NCBI GenBank assembly: GCA_036927565.1
Contig: JAYESD010000002.1
Location: 74,833,735 to 74,897,734, forward strand
DNA length: 64,000 nucleotides
Source: Tuctoria greenei
Taxonomy: Eukaryota > Streptophyta > Magnoliopsida > Poales > Poaceae
Reading direction: 5' to 3'
A program made the translations under genes and the position numbers. How positions within the stretch are numbered: position 1 is the stretch's first letter; the number at the start of each line of letters is the position of its first letter. The notes below the pieces were generated by a model. That model did not search any database and was not told where the DNA came from. It worked only from the letters and a program-made list of their open reading frames with translations. Below, piece by piece: positions 34,447-44,734 of the stretch.

Positions 34447-37400
34447 GTGAGGAAGGAGAACATTTGGATTGTGGATTCAGGTTTCTCACGCCACATGACC
34501 GGTAACAAAGATTGGTTCTCCTCCCTCTCTTTTGTGTCACGTGTAGAAAATGTTACTTTTGCCGATAATTCTTCAACTCCTATAATTGCTAAGGGTTCGG
34601 TTAGAGTAAATGATCACTACACTTTGAAGGATGTGGCACTTGTCAAAAATTTGAAATACAACTTGCTTTCTGTTGCACAATTGCTAGATGAAAATCTAGA
34701 AATTATTTTCAATAAAAACTGCTGCAAAGTTGTAGATTCAAATAGTGAGCTTATTTTTAACATGTCTCGGTTTGGAAGAGTTTTTAAAGCTGATTTTGAT
34801 ATGTCTTCCACTAAGCATAGGTGTCTAGTTTCTAATGATTCAAAGGACTTATATTTTTGGCATCGTAGACTTGGCCACGTAGGCTTTGATCACCTAACGT
34901 GTGTTAGTGCTCTTGATGGCATACGTGGGCTGCCTAAGCTTAAAGGGGACAAAGAAATTATGTGCTCTTCTTGTAGACATGCTAAGATGGTTGCAGGTTC
35001 ATATACTCCTCTCACAATGATCATGACAACTGAACCATGTCAACTTTTGCATCTTGACACCGTAGGACCTTCACGTGTTCAATCCTTCGGAGGTAAGTGG
35101 TATGTTCTTGTTATTGTTGATGATTATTCTAGATACTCTTGGGTTTACTTTATGGCATCTAAGAATGAAGCTTTTAGTCACTTTAGGACTTTATTTCTTA
35201 GATTATCAATTGATCACCCAGGATCTTTAAAGGCAATTAGAAGTGATAATGGAATTGAATTTAAAAATCAATTTTTTGATCACTTTTGTATTGAAAATAG
35301 AATAGATCATCAATTTTCTTCACCATATGTACCTCAACAAAACGGTGTTGTAGAAAGAAAGAACGGAACCTTAGTTGAGATGGCTAGGACTATGCTTGAT
35401 GAATATCAAACTCCTAGAAAATATTGGGCTGATGCGTTAGCAACCGCTTGTTATGTCTCAAATCGTGTTTTCTTGCGTGCTAAGCTAGGTAAAACACCAT
35501 ATGAGCTTCAGTTTGGACATAGGCCTAGTGTTACACACTTTCGGGTCTTTGGATGCAAATACTTTGTTAAGAAACATGGTAATCTTGATAAATTTGAACC
35601 TAGATCCATTGACGGCATGTTTCTTGGTTATCCATCTCATACTAGAGGCTACCGTGTGCTTTTACTTGACACTAACAAAATTGTGGAGACTTGTGAAGTG
35701 TCTTTTGATGAAGCTAGCCCAGGTACTAGCTCCGATGTTGCAGGACCAGATTCGTATCCTCAGGGGGAGGGTATTTTCGAAGATGAAGAAGAGCTGGTGA
35801 TACTGCCTGGTAGTTCCGAAGTTGATACATGTCCAGCTCCGGACATTGAACAAGCTCCGGCTATCACCTATGCTGGTCCTGATCATCCTCAAGCCACAAG
35901 CTCATCGATTTGTGATGAACATGAAGAAGAAGAAGCTTGTGAGACATCTGTTCCCCTACATTTTCACAAAGATCATCCCCCACAAAAGATGATTGGAAGC
36001 TTGCACGAACGAGTCACACGGTCCAGGTTTTGCGATCCAAACTTTTATGCTCATTCTGCTTTTGATGCTTCTTTTGAACCCAAAGATATATCACACGCAC
36101 TCACTAATGAATCTTGGATTATTGCCATGCAAGAAGAGTTAGAAAATTTTGAAAGAAATAATGTTTGGAAACTTGTACCTCCACCTCAAGGTCACACTTT
36201 AATTGGAACTAAATGGGTATATAAAAATAAACAAAGTGAGGATGGGGTTGTGGTTAGGAATAAGGCTAGGTTGGTTGCTCAAGGTTTCACTCAAGTTGAA
36301 GGTCTAGATTTTGATGAAACTTTTGCTCCTGTCGCTAGATTAGAAGCCATAAGAATTTTGTTAGCTTTTGCAGCATCTAAAGGATTTAAGCTATATCAAA
36401 TGGATGTTAAAAGTGCTTTTCTTAATGGCTACATAGATGAGGAGGTTTATGTCAAACAACCACCGGGTTTTGAAAATCCAGATTTTCCTAATCATGTTTA
36501 CAAACTGTTCAAAGCCTTATATGGTCTCAAACAAGCCCCTAGAGCATGGTATGATAGGTTAAAAACATTCTTACTTGAAAAGGGGTTTACAATGGGCAAG
36601 GTTGATAAAACTCTTTTTGTGCTTAAACATGGCAATGACTCATTATTCGTTCATGTGTATGTGGATGATATTATCTTTGGTTGTGCTTCTCATGATCTTT
36701 TGTCCAAGTTTTCAGCAATGATGAGTTCCAAATTTGAAATGAGTATGATGGGTGAACTCACTTACTTTTTGGGGCTCCAAATCAAGCAAACCAAGGAGGG
36801 TACCTTTGTGCATCAAACGAAGTATACCAAAGACCTCCTAAGGCGCTTCAACATGGACAAAAGCAAGCCTCTTCGGACACCAATGGGAATAGCAACAAAA
36901 CTTGAACTTGATGAAGATGGTGAATCCGTGGATCAAAAAGAATATAGAAGCATGATCGGATCACTTTTGTACCTCATGGCATCAAGACCGGACATACAAT
37001 TCAGCGTATGTCTTTGTGCACGGTTTCAAGCTTCCCCACGTGTTTCACATCGTCAAGCCGTCAAAAGGATTCTCAAGTACTTACATGGAACTCAAGAATT
37101 TGGCATTTTTCTTCCTTCTTCCTCAACCGTTACTTTGAAAGCTTTTTCGGATGCTGATTTTGGGGGTTGTAGGATTGATAGGAAATGTACTTCCGGTGCT
37201 TGTCATTTTCTTGGTAATTCTCTTGTTGTTTGTTCCTCTAGAAAACAAAATTCAGTTGCACAATCCACAGCCGAATCTGAATATGTAGCTGCAGCTAGTG
37301 CTTGCTCACAAATTCTTTGGATTGTTCAAACACTTAAGGACGATGGGGTTGATCTAGATAGTGTTCCACTGTTATGTGATAACACTAGTGCCATTTGCAT

Positions 37401-37611
37401 TGCTAAAAACCCCGTGCAACATTCTAGAACTAAGCACATTGACATTAGGTATCACTTTCTCCGAGATAACGTTGAAAAAGGAAACATTGTGCTTCACCAT
37501 GTAGATACCGAACAACAATTGGCTGACATTTTTACAAAACCTTTGAATTTCACTCGTTTTTGTTACATTCGTAGTGAAATAGGGTTTATACATCCTCATG
37601 GCTTAAATTGA
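34447..37611 (+). CDS. SIRE pol polyprotein: protease, integrase, RT, RNase H (intact ORF)
   Basis: A 1054-codon open frame that continues the gag frame after TAG 34435-34437; no separate start is expected, and the ATG at 34447 is only the first in the frame. Protease has DSG at residues 10-12. The gag-pre-integrase zinc finger has HRRLGHVGFDH ... CSSC. The integrase catalytic triad is D204, D267 and E303, which gives the D-x35-E spacing of the family. RT has MDVKSAFLNG with D653 and YVDD at 738-741. RNase H has D902 in SDADFGG, then the STAESEYVA glutamate and CDNTSAI aspartate, and ends RTKHIDIRYHFLRD. All catalytic residues are present, so the enzyme set looks usable if Gag were supplied. 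Confidence 0.93.
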   Translation: MRKENIWIVDSGFSRHMTGNKDWFSSLSFVSRVENVTFADNSSTPIIAKGSVRVNDHYTLKDVALVKNLKYNLLSVAQLLDENLEIIFNKNCCKVVDSNSELIFNMSRFGRVFKADFDMSSTKHRCLVSNDSKDLYFWHRRLGHVGFDHLTCVSALDGIRGLPKLKGDKEIMCSSCRHAKMVAGSYTPLTMIMTTEPCQLLHLDTVGPSRVQSFGGKWYVLVIVDDYSRYSWVYFMASKNEAFSHFRTLFLRLSIDHPGSLKAIRSDNGIEFKNQFFDHFCIENRIDHQFSSPYVPQQNGVVERKNGTLVEMARTMLDEYQTPRKYWADALATACYVSNRVFLRAKLGKTPYELQFGHRPSVTHFRVFGCKYFVKKHGNLDKFEPRSIDGMFLGYPSHTRGYRVLLLDTNKIVETCEVSFDEASPGTSSDVAGPDSYPQGEGIFEDEEELVILPGSSEVDTCPAPDIEQAPAITYAGPDHPQATSSSICDEHEEEEACETSVPLHFHKDHPPQKMIGSLHERVTRSRFCDPNFYAHSAFDASFEPKDISHALTNESWIIAMQEELENFERNNVWKLVPPPQGHTLIGTKWVYKNKQSEDGVVVRNKARLVAQGFTQVEGLDFDETFAPVARLEAIRILLAFAASKGFKLYQMDVKSAFLNGYIDEEVYVKQPPGFENPDFPNHVYKLFKALYGLKQAPRAWYDRLKTFLLEKGFTMGKVDKTLFVLKHGNDSLFVHVYVDDIIFGCASHDLLSKFSAMMSSKFEMSMMGELTYFLGLQIKQTKEGTFVHQTKYTKDLLRRFNMDKSKPLRTPMGIATKLELDEDGESVDQKEYRSMIGSLLYLMASRPDIQFSVCLCARFQASPRVSHRQAVKRILKYLHGTQEFGIFLPSSSTVTLKAFSDADFGGCRIDRKCTSGACHFLGNSLVVCSSRKQNSVAQSTAESEYVAAASACSQILWIVQTLKDDGVDLDSVPLLCDNTSAICIAKNPVQHSRTKHIDIRYHFLRDNVEKGNIVLHHVDTEQQLADIFTKPLNFTRFCYIRSEIGFIHPHGLN

Positions 37612-38609
37612 GGGGGAGTTTTTGAAACTTGGGAAGTCTATGTGTGAATCTGAAATTAAAATAATATGAGCATAGTATTTCATACATATATGACTTTGTG
37701 ATTCCTTTTACATGCTGAAAGTTCTTACTAAATTACTCGTGTTATACATTTTGTAGTTTTTGCCATGTCTAGTAATTGGAATAATTACTTACACTAAAAC
37801 TTGTCATGGTCGAACTTTCTTGCTGTTTTGAACTTGGTACATGTTCACAAGTGCTTTTGATCATTAAGAATTCATCAAGAAATCAACTCACATATTGAGT
37901 TTTTATGAACAAATATAAATTGAGAAAAGATCAAGAGAATATGCATGCATCGCACTACTTCTTTTGAGATGGCTTGTCATTGCACTTAGATATGAACATG
38001 GAAGAAGTTGTGTATGACTAAAACCATGTCCTTAAGCTTCTGATTGTCAAATGACATAGGCTTGGCTTGGTTGGTTAGAATAAGGCAGATGCGCATATAA
38101 TCTCTTGCAAATATCATATGGTCTAAATTTATGCTTTGAAAAATGATAAAATGCAGCAACTAGTGTCGTGCTTTCAGGTTTTTAAATAGTTAAGTTTGTG
38201 AGATCATGACTTGCTTAAATTGAAAAATTACATTTGATCTCTAGCATGTCTTACACTACCTTATGTATTTCATTGATGTGATAATGTAAGGTACTTGATA
38301 GTATGACTTGGATGAGCTTTGTTTATATGTATATGTTATAATATGCTCATAACAATTAAAGAGGGAGAGATAATTTGTTTATATGCTCATGACTTGCCGA
38401 ATACATTGTCAAAGGGGGAGAGATAAGCATGAAAAGAAAGAGAATAAGGAGAGATAATAAAGGGGGAGAGATTGATTTTCATTTTCTTCTCTTTTTCATT
38501 TTCTTTTCTTTTTACTTTTGATTTACAAAGGGGGAGAAATTGTTTTCAAAAACTTTTATGTGAATAAGCCAATGTTCGGATTTTAGATGGTGTTGCCAAT
38601 GCATTCATC
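37612..38609 (+). other. SIRE copy B 3' untranslated region with repeated purine tracts
   Basis: No coding frame. Purine tracts lie at about 37609-37620 (TTGAGGGGGAG), 38411, 38459 and 38527 (each AAAGGGGGAGA), ahead of the true tract at 38610. The region is conserved in copies A, C and D. Confidence 0.8.
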
Positions 38610-38620
38610 AAGGGGGAGAT
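38610..38620 (+). other. SIRE copy B polypurine tract
   Basis: AAGGGGGAGAT directly before the 3' LTR; the usual plus-strand primer. Confidence 0.9.
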
Positions 38621-40358
38621 TGTATGACCTATGTGTGCTGAATACATTGGCTTGTAGTGAATACACTTGGCTTTGATGATAAAAGTTTTAAATATCACCA
38701 AAACACCTTTTTATCAAGGTCCAACTCTAGCTCCGAGCTACAGCAAGGTCCGACGGTAGGTCCGGCTTGTTTTGGGTAGCTCCGGTTATGTTAGATGCTA
38801 AGTCTGGCTTCTTGGTAAGGTCTGACTAGCTTTGGTTAGCTCCCGTGAATCTTTAGCTCCGGCATGTCTTTGATAGCTCCGGCATGTCTTTGTTAGCTCC
38901 GACATGTCTTTGATAGCTCTGGCATGTCTTTGTTAGCTCTGGCATGTCTTTGATAGCTCCGGCATATACTTGATAGCTCCGGCATGCTTTTGCTAAGCTC
39001 CAACGTACTTTGTCTAGCTCCGGTTTTTAGGTTGACTAGGTTTGTACTAGTTTTGGTAAGCTCCGGCAGGTGCTTCATTGTACTAGTTTTGGTAAGCTCC
39101 GGCTCAAGCTCCGGCTTGCTCTGGCAAGGTCCGGAACTTGACCGCAGTGCTTCTGCTTTTCATTTGCAATGTTTCGTACTTGCTTTACATTGTTGGAAAG
39201 ATTTCTTAGTATTCATTTTTTTAAGTTTTTGGTGCATTTTGGATTATATGGTTGATATCGTTTCTACTGTGGTTTTGCAACATGCTTATGTGAGGTTCTC
39301 TTGTAAGATGTTGTGTTCGGAACTAACTTGAGTCAAGTCGAGGACTTGGGCTCGTATGGATTGTTTGTTTGTTCATGCGCAGGTGTTGCTTGAGTTCAAG
39401 TCATGGCTGGTGACAGGATCCATTGGACTAGTCTCAGGAGGAGATGAGGTTCCAACAACCAAGTTCGGGAGGAACTGTGGTTGAGCGGGTCAGGAGGTCA
39501 CGCAGGATGATTGAATCAAGGGCAGTGCATATGAAGGTCAAAGGAAGGTGTTCGCACGTGAGCATGAGGTTCATGACGTGGCAATATGCTTCTAGAGACG
39601 GATTATCGAAGGAAGATCTGATTGAAAGGATCGGATCGTATCGGTTGAAGACTTTGACTGCGGCGGAGTCGGTTATGGCTCGGTATGGAAAGTATCGAGT
39701 TGGTTATGTTAGGATTTCGTGTGGGTCACAAATTTGAGTTGTTTAGGAATGTGGGATACGTTCCTAAGGTGTTTGGAAGTCTTAAGATTGCTTCTATCTG
39801 CGTATAGAAGAGTCCTAAGCAGTTATGGAACTTTTGTGCCTTGTTCGTCCGACTTGTTCCAGACAAGTTTTACACGTCGAGTTTCTGGACAGCACTACCT
39901 TTCATCGGTGGTTTTATCATAACTCGAGTTTTACTGATCCAATTGACGTGATTCCTTTTGGGTTGTCTTCACAACTTGATTGTCTATCATCTGTCAAAAT
40001 TTCACGGTCATTAGATTTGTGGTTTTTGATCTACACGAGTTTCTTTGCAGCATTCCAAAAACTGTTTTTCTCGGGTAGGTCAGATTGACCATTGTTTGAT
40101 CTTTCGTTCATAACTTGAGTTTTTCTCGTCGAATTTGAGTGATTATTTTTGTGTTGTCTTCGTGACTTGATTATCTCTGAAAACTATCACTTTTGTCATG
40201 GTGAAACACGTTTAGATTAGTCTCACACACGATTTCTTTAAACAGATCGTTTTTCTACCGAAGAGATTGGGGTTTAATTGTTTCCGCTGCGTAAGATTTT
40301 TAAATCTACCATTCACCCCCCCCCTCTGGTAGCTTTTCACGTGCTCTTCGATCCTACA
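38621..40358 (+). repeat. 3' LTR of SIRE copy B, with promoter deletion (1738 bp)
   Basis: Starts TGTATGACC and ends CCTACA. It matches the 5' LTR throughout except that it lacks the 157 bp corresponding to 31304-31460. The break lies near 39830 at a shared GGAA. The lost piece holds the TATA box and the AATAAA signal. Confidence 0.95.
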
Positions 40359-40363
40359 AAAAC
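40359..40363. repeat. target site duplication, right copy (AAAAC)
   Basis: Identical to 30090-30094; after it the LTR of copy C resumes. Confidence 0.93.
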
Positions 40364-40638
40364 TAACCAGATCTTGAGCTGGAGCTTACCAAAGCTAGCA
40401 GGACCTAGTACCAGGGCTTACCAAAGCTAGTCGTACCTAGCGCCGGAGCTAACCAAAGCTAGTCGGACCTAGCGCCGGAGCTAACCAAAGTTACTCGCAC
40501 CTAGGCAAAGAAGTCAGACCTTGCATCGGACCTTGCAGGAGCTCAGACCTAAAGTCAGACCTTGTTAAAAAAGTGTTTTGGTAGTATTCAAAACATTTAT
40601 CGCCATAGCCAATGTATTCAGCACACATAGGTCTCACA
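40364..40638 (-). repeat. 3' LTR of SIRE copy C, remaining part
   Basis: Reverse complement of the U3 start of the family, ending GTCTCACA at 40638. The purine tract complement (ATCTCCCCCTTG, 40639-40650) follows directly. Confidence 0.92.
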
Positions 40639-40650
40639 ATCTCCCCCTTG

Positions 40651-41556
40651 ATGAATGCATTGGCAACACCACTTAAAATTCGAACATTAGCTTATTCACA
40701 TGAAAATTTTTGAAAACAATTTCTCCCCCTTTCGAAAATCAAATGAGATGAGATAGAAATAAATTCCCCCCCTGCATACTTCTCCCCCTTTTACAATGTA
40801 TTCAGCAAGGTACAAAAGAGAAATTTTAATTTGTTATGAGCATATTATAACATATACATATAAGATAAAGCTCATCCAAGTCATACTATCAAGTACCTTA
40901 CACTATCACAACAATGAGATACATAAAGTAGTGTAAGCCATGCTAGAGATCAAATGTAATTTTCAATTTAATCAAGTCATGATCTCACAAACTTTACTAT
41001 TTCAAAACCTTAGAGCGTGACACTTGTTGCTACATTTTATTATTTTTCAAAGCACAAATTTAGATCATATGATATTTGCAAGAGATTATATGCACATCTG
41101 CCTTATTATAACCAACCAAGCCAACCCTATGTCATTTGACAATAAGAAGCTTAAGGACATGGTTTTAGTCATACACAACTTCTTCCAAGTTCATATCTAA
41201 GTGCAATGATAAGCCATCTAAAAAGAAGAAGTGCAATGCATGCATGTTCTCTTGATCTTTTCTCATTTATTCATTTGAACATAAAAACTCAACATGTGAG
41301 TTGCTTACTTGATTAATTCTTTTAAAAGCACTTGTGAGCATGCAACAGGTTCAAATCAGCAAGAAAGTTCGATCATGGCCAGATTTAGTGTCAATAATTA
41401 TTCCAATTACTAGTCATGGCAAAAATTACAAAATGTATAACATGAGTAATGTAGTAAGAACTTTCAGCATGTAAAAAGAATTACAAAGTCATATATGTAT
41501 GAAATATTATGCTCATATTATTTTTAAATTCAAATCCCAAATTTGAAAGCTCCCCC
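40651..41556 (-). other. SIRE copy C 3' untranslated region
   Basis: Minus-strand counterpart of 797-1828. Purine tract complements lie near 40722 (TTTCTCCCCCTTT), 40782 and 41550. No gene seen. Confidence 0.8.
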
Positions 41557-42486
41557 TCAATTTAAGGCATGAGGATGCATAACCCCTATTTTACTACGAA
41601 TGTAACAAAAATGAGTGAAATCCAAAGGTTTTGTGAAAATCTCAGCCAATTGTTGTTCGGTATCTACAAGGTGAAGCACAATGTTTCCTTTTTCAACATT
41701 ATCACGAAGAAAGTGATACCTAATATCAATGTGCTTAGTTCTAGAATGTTGCACAAAGTTTTTAGCAATGCAAATGGCACTAGTGTTATCACAAAATAGT
41801 GGAACACTATCTAGATTAACCCCATAGTCCTTAAGTGTTTGAACAATTCAAAGAATTTGTGGGCAAGCGCTAGCAGTAGCTACATATTCTGATTCGGTTG
41901 TGGATTGTGCAACTGAGTTTTGTTTTCTAGAGGACCAATCAATAAGAGAATTACCAAGAAAATGAAAGGAACCAGAAGTACTTTTACTATTAATCCTACA
42001 ACCCCCAAAATCAGCATCTGAAAAAGCTTTCAAAGTAAAGGTCGAGGAAGAAGAAAGAAAAATTCCAAACTCTTGAGTTCCATGTAAGTACCTGAGAATA
42101 TTTTTGGCAGCTTGATGATGTGAAGCACGTGGGGAAGCTTGAAACCGTGCACAAAGACATGTGCTGAATTGTATGTTTGGTCTTGATACCGTGAGGTACA
42201 AAAGTGATCCGATCATGCTTCTATATTGTTTTTTATCCACGGATTCACCATCTTCATCAAGTTCAAGTGTTGATGTTGTTCCCATTGGTGTCTGAAGAGG
42301 CTTGCTTTTGTCCATGTTGCAGCGCTTGAGAAGGTCCCTTGTATACTTTGTTTGATGCACAAAGGTACCTTCTTCAGTTTGCTTGATTTGTAGCCCCAAA
42401 AAGTAAGTTAGTTCATCCATCATACTCATTTCAAATTTTGAACTCATCATTGCTCGATCTTGTAACTCGTTCATGCAAGCTTCCAA
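41557..42486 (-). pseudogene. SIRE copy C pol: RT C-terminus and RNase H
   Basis: Minus strand. The frame 42486-41848 carries MMSSKFEMSMMDELTYFLG through FSDADFGGC and STTESEYVATASAC, stopping at a TGA where copy B has tryptophan (QILW). The remainder from 41754 carries HSRTKHIDIRYHFLRD to the C-terminus. The RT core is absent: sequence jumps near 42455 from the HERVTRS region straight to AMMSSKFE, removing about 690 bp that correspond to about 36021-36712 in copy B. Both RT catalytic motifs (MDVKSAF and YVDD) are in the lost piece. Not functional. Confidence 0.92.
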
Positions 42487-44032
42487 TTATATGTTGTGGG
42501 GGATGATTCTAGTATCTCCGTAGGGGAACAGATGTCTCACAAGCTTCTTCTTTATCAGGTTCATCGCAGATTGATGAGCTTGTGGCTTGTGTACGATCAG
42601 GACCATCAGAGATGGTAGTAGGAGCTTGTTCAAAGTTCGGAGCTGGACAAGTGTCAGCTTTGGAACTATCAGGCAATATCACCGACTCTTCTTCTTCTTC
42701 GAAAATACCCTCCCCTTGAGGATATGGATCCGGACCTACAATGTTTGAGCTAGTACCTAGACTAGCTTCATCAAAAGACACCTCACAAGTCTCCACAATT
42801 TTGTTGGTGTAAAGTAAAAGCACCCGATAGCCTCTAGTATGAGATGGATTACCAATAAACTTGTCATCAATGGATCTAGGTTGAAATTTATCAATATTAC
42901 CATCTTTCTTAACAAAGTATTTGCAACCAAAGACCCAAAAGTGCGTAACACTAGGCCTATGTCCAAACTGGAGCTCATATGGTGTTTTACCTAGCTTAGC
43001 GTGCAAGAAAACACGATTTGAGACATAACAAGCGGTTGCAATCGCATCAGCCCAAACTTTCTTAGGAGTTTGATATTCATCAAGCATATTCCCAGCCATA
43101 TCAACTAAGGTTTGGTTCTTTCTTTCTACAACACCGTTTTGTTAAGGTACATATGGTGAAGTAAATTGATGATCTATTCCATTTTCAGCACAAAAGTGAT
43201 CAAAAGATTGATTTTTAAATTCAGTTCCTTTATCACTTCTAATTGCTTTTAAAGATCCTAGGTGATCAATTGATAATCTAATAAATAAAGTTCTAAAGTG
43301 ACTAAAAGCTTCATTCTTAGATGCCATAAATTAAACCCAAGAGTAACTAGAATAATCATCAGCAATCACAAGAATATACCATTTACCTCTGAAGGATTGA
43401 ACACGTGATGGTCCTACGGTGTCAAGGTGCAAAAGTTGACCCGGTTCAGTTGTCATGATCATTGTGAGAGGAGTATGTGAACCTGCAACCATCCTAGCAT
43501 GTCTACAAGGAGAGCACACGCTTTCTTTGTCCTTTTTAAGCATAGGCAGCCCACGTATGCGATCAAGAGCACTAACACGCGTTAGATGATCAAAGCCTAT
43601 GTGACCAAGTCTACGATGCCAAAAATATAAGTCCTTTGAATCATTAGCAACTAGACACCTATACTTAGAGGAAGACATATTAAAATCAGCTTTAAAAACT
43701 CTTCCAAACAAAGACATGTTAAAAATAAGCTCACTATTTGAATTTACAACTTTGTAGTAATTTTTAGTGAAAATAATTTCTAGATTTTCATCTAGCAGTT
43801 GTGAAACAGAAAGCAAGTTGTATTTCAAATTTTTAACAAGTGCCACATCCTTCAAAGTGTAGGGATCATTTACTCCAACTGAACCCTTAGCATTTATAGG
43901 AGTTGAAAAATTATCGGCAAAAGTAACATTCTCTACATGTGACACAAAAGAGAGGGAGGAGAACCATTCTTTGTTACCGGTTATGTGGCCTGAGCAACCT
44001 GAATCCACAATCAAAATGTTCTCCTTCCTCAA
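42487..44032 (-). pseudogene. SIRE copy C pol: protease and integrase
   Basis: Minus strand. Protease DSGCSGHITGN is at the start (44032). The zinc finger HRRLGHIGFDH ... CSPCRHARM is about 43640-43500. The integrase core has HLDTVGPSRV, then a stop near 43330 (HSWV then TAA), SDKGTEFKN, another break at about 43142 (QQNGVV region), then MLDEYQTPKKVWADA to the C-terminal linker with AGCTCCG-type codons. At least three stops or frame breaks. The first residues continue from gag across a conserved TAG. Confidence 0.9.
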
Positions 44033-44734
44033 GTGTGTAACCTACATAGAAGAACAATACGTCGATGACTTAATACTGGGGTTAGTCAAAAGGCATTTAG
44101 GAATCCAGTACTGAGTCACACGATGTGCAGCGGGAAAAACATGCGAAAGCTAAGATCAAACAGCAGGTTTATGAGTCAAAGTTTGAGATTTTTTGTTCTT
44201 TACTACTGACCTATAAGGTTTTACTTGTGTAGCACAAAAATCAGTAGCTTCGGAGGCAAAAACAGAAGTTCCGGAGGTAACAACAGAAGGTCTGTAGGCA
44301 AAAACTGAAGCTCGAGAGGTAAACTTTGAATGTTTTTGACTCATAACAGCAGGTTGCATGTTCGTGACATTCGGTTTAGTATGTGCAACAAATTTTGCAT
44401 GAGAGTTATAAGATCTAGCTTTCATTCTTTCCTTTTTATATTGTTTAGCTAGTCTATAACAAAAATCTATGACATGACCATCTCTACCACAATAGGTACA
44501 ATGAAATTTAACTTTGTGTTCCTGTCTAGATGAGCATGCAGTATGTTTATTTGAACCCGAATGTGACAACACTCCAACAGATTTAAAAACCACCTCTTTT
44601 GATTTAGGAACTGTTTTAATCAAACCACTTCCTAATGACTTTACAATTTTAGAAGGATGTGCTTTAGCATGAGCATGAGAATCAAAACCTAAACCAGTTT
44701 TATCATTGCAAGATTTGGATGAATTCAGTAGCAA
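44033..44734 (-). pseudogene. SIRE copy C gag, C-terminal third
   Basis: Minus strand, begins in mid-gag at LLNSSKSCNDKTGLGFDSHA, at the fusion point. It carries the second CCHC knuckle (CTYCGRDGHVIDFC), then the variable tail, and stops at TGA near 44157. The last codons before pol include the same ATG TAG GTT as in copy B (near 44040). Confidence 0.88.

Larger units (their letters stand above)
30095..40358 (+). mobile_element. complete SIRE-like Ty1/copia retrotransposon (copy B), 10.26 kb
   Basis: Full structure: 5' LTR, tRNA-iMet primer-binding site, gag, pol, a 1-kb 3' region, polypurine tract, 3' LTR and matching AAAAC target duplications. Gag and pol lie in the same frame separated by stops. 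Pol is fully open with all catalytic residues. The two LTRs are closely similar except for a 157-bp deletion in the 3' one. It is the youngest visible insertion in the central nest, sitting in the LTR of copy C. Confidence 0.96.
28694..44734 (-). mobile_element. minus-strand SIRE-like copia (copy C), interrupted and 5'-truncated
   Basis: Read on the minus strand it has partial gag (from 44734), protease, integrase, a damaged RT, RNase H, a 3' untranslated region and a 3' LTR. The LTR is split by copy B (30095-40358). The 5' end of gag and the 5' LTR are missing, because at 44734/44735 the sequence switches to plus-strand 3' sequence of another SIRE copy. The five bases outside the LTR at the left are GATTG. 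Confidence 0.9.
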
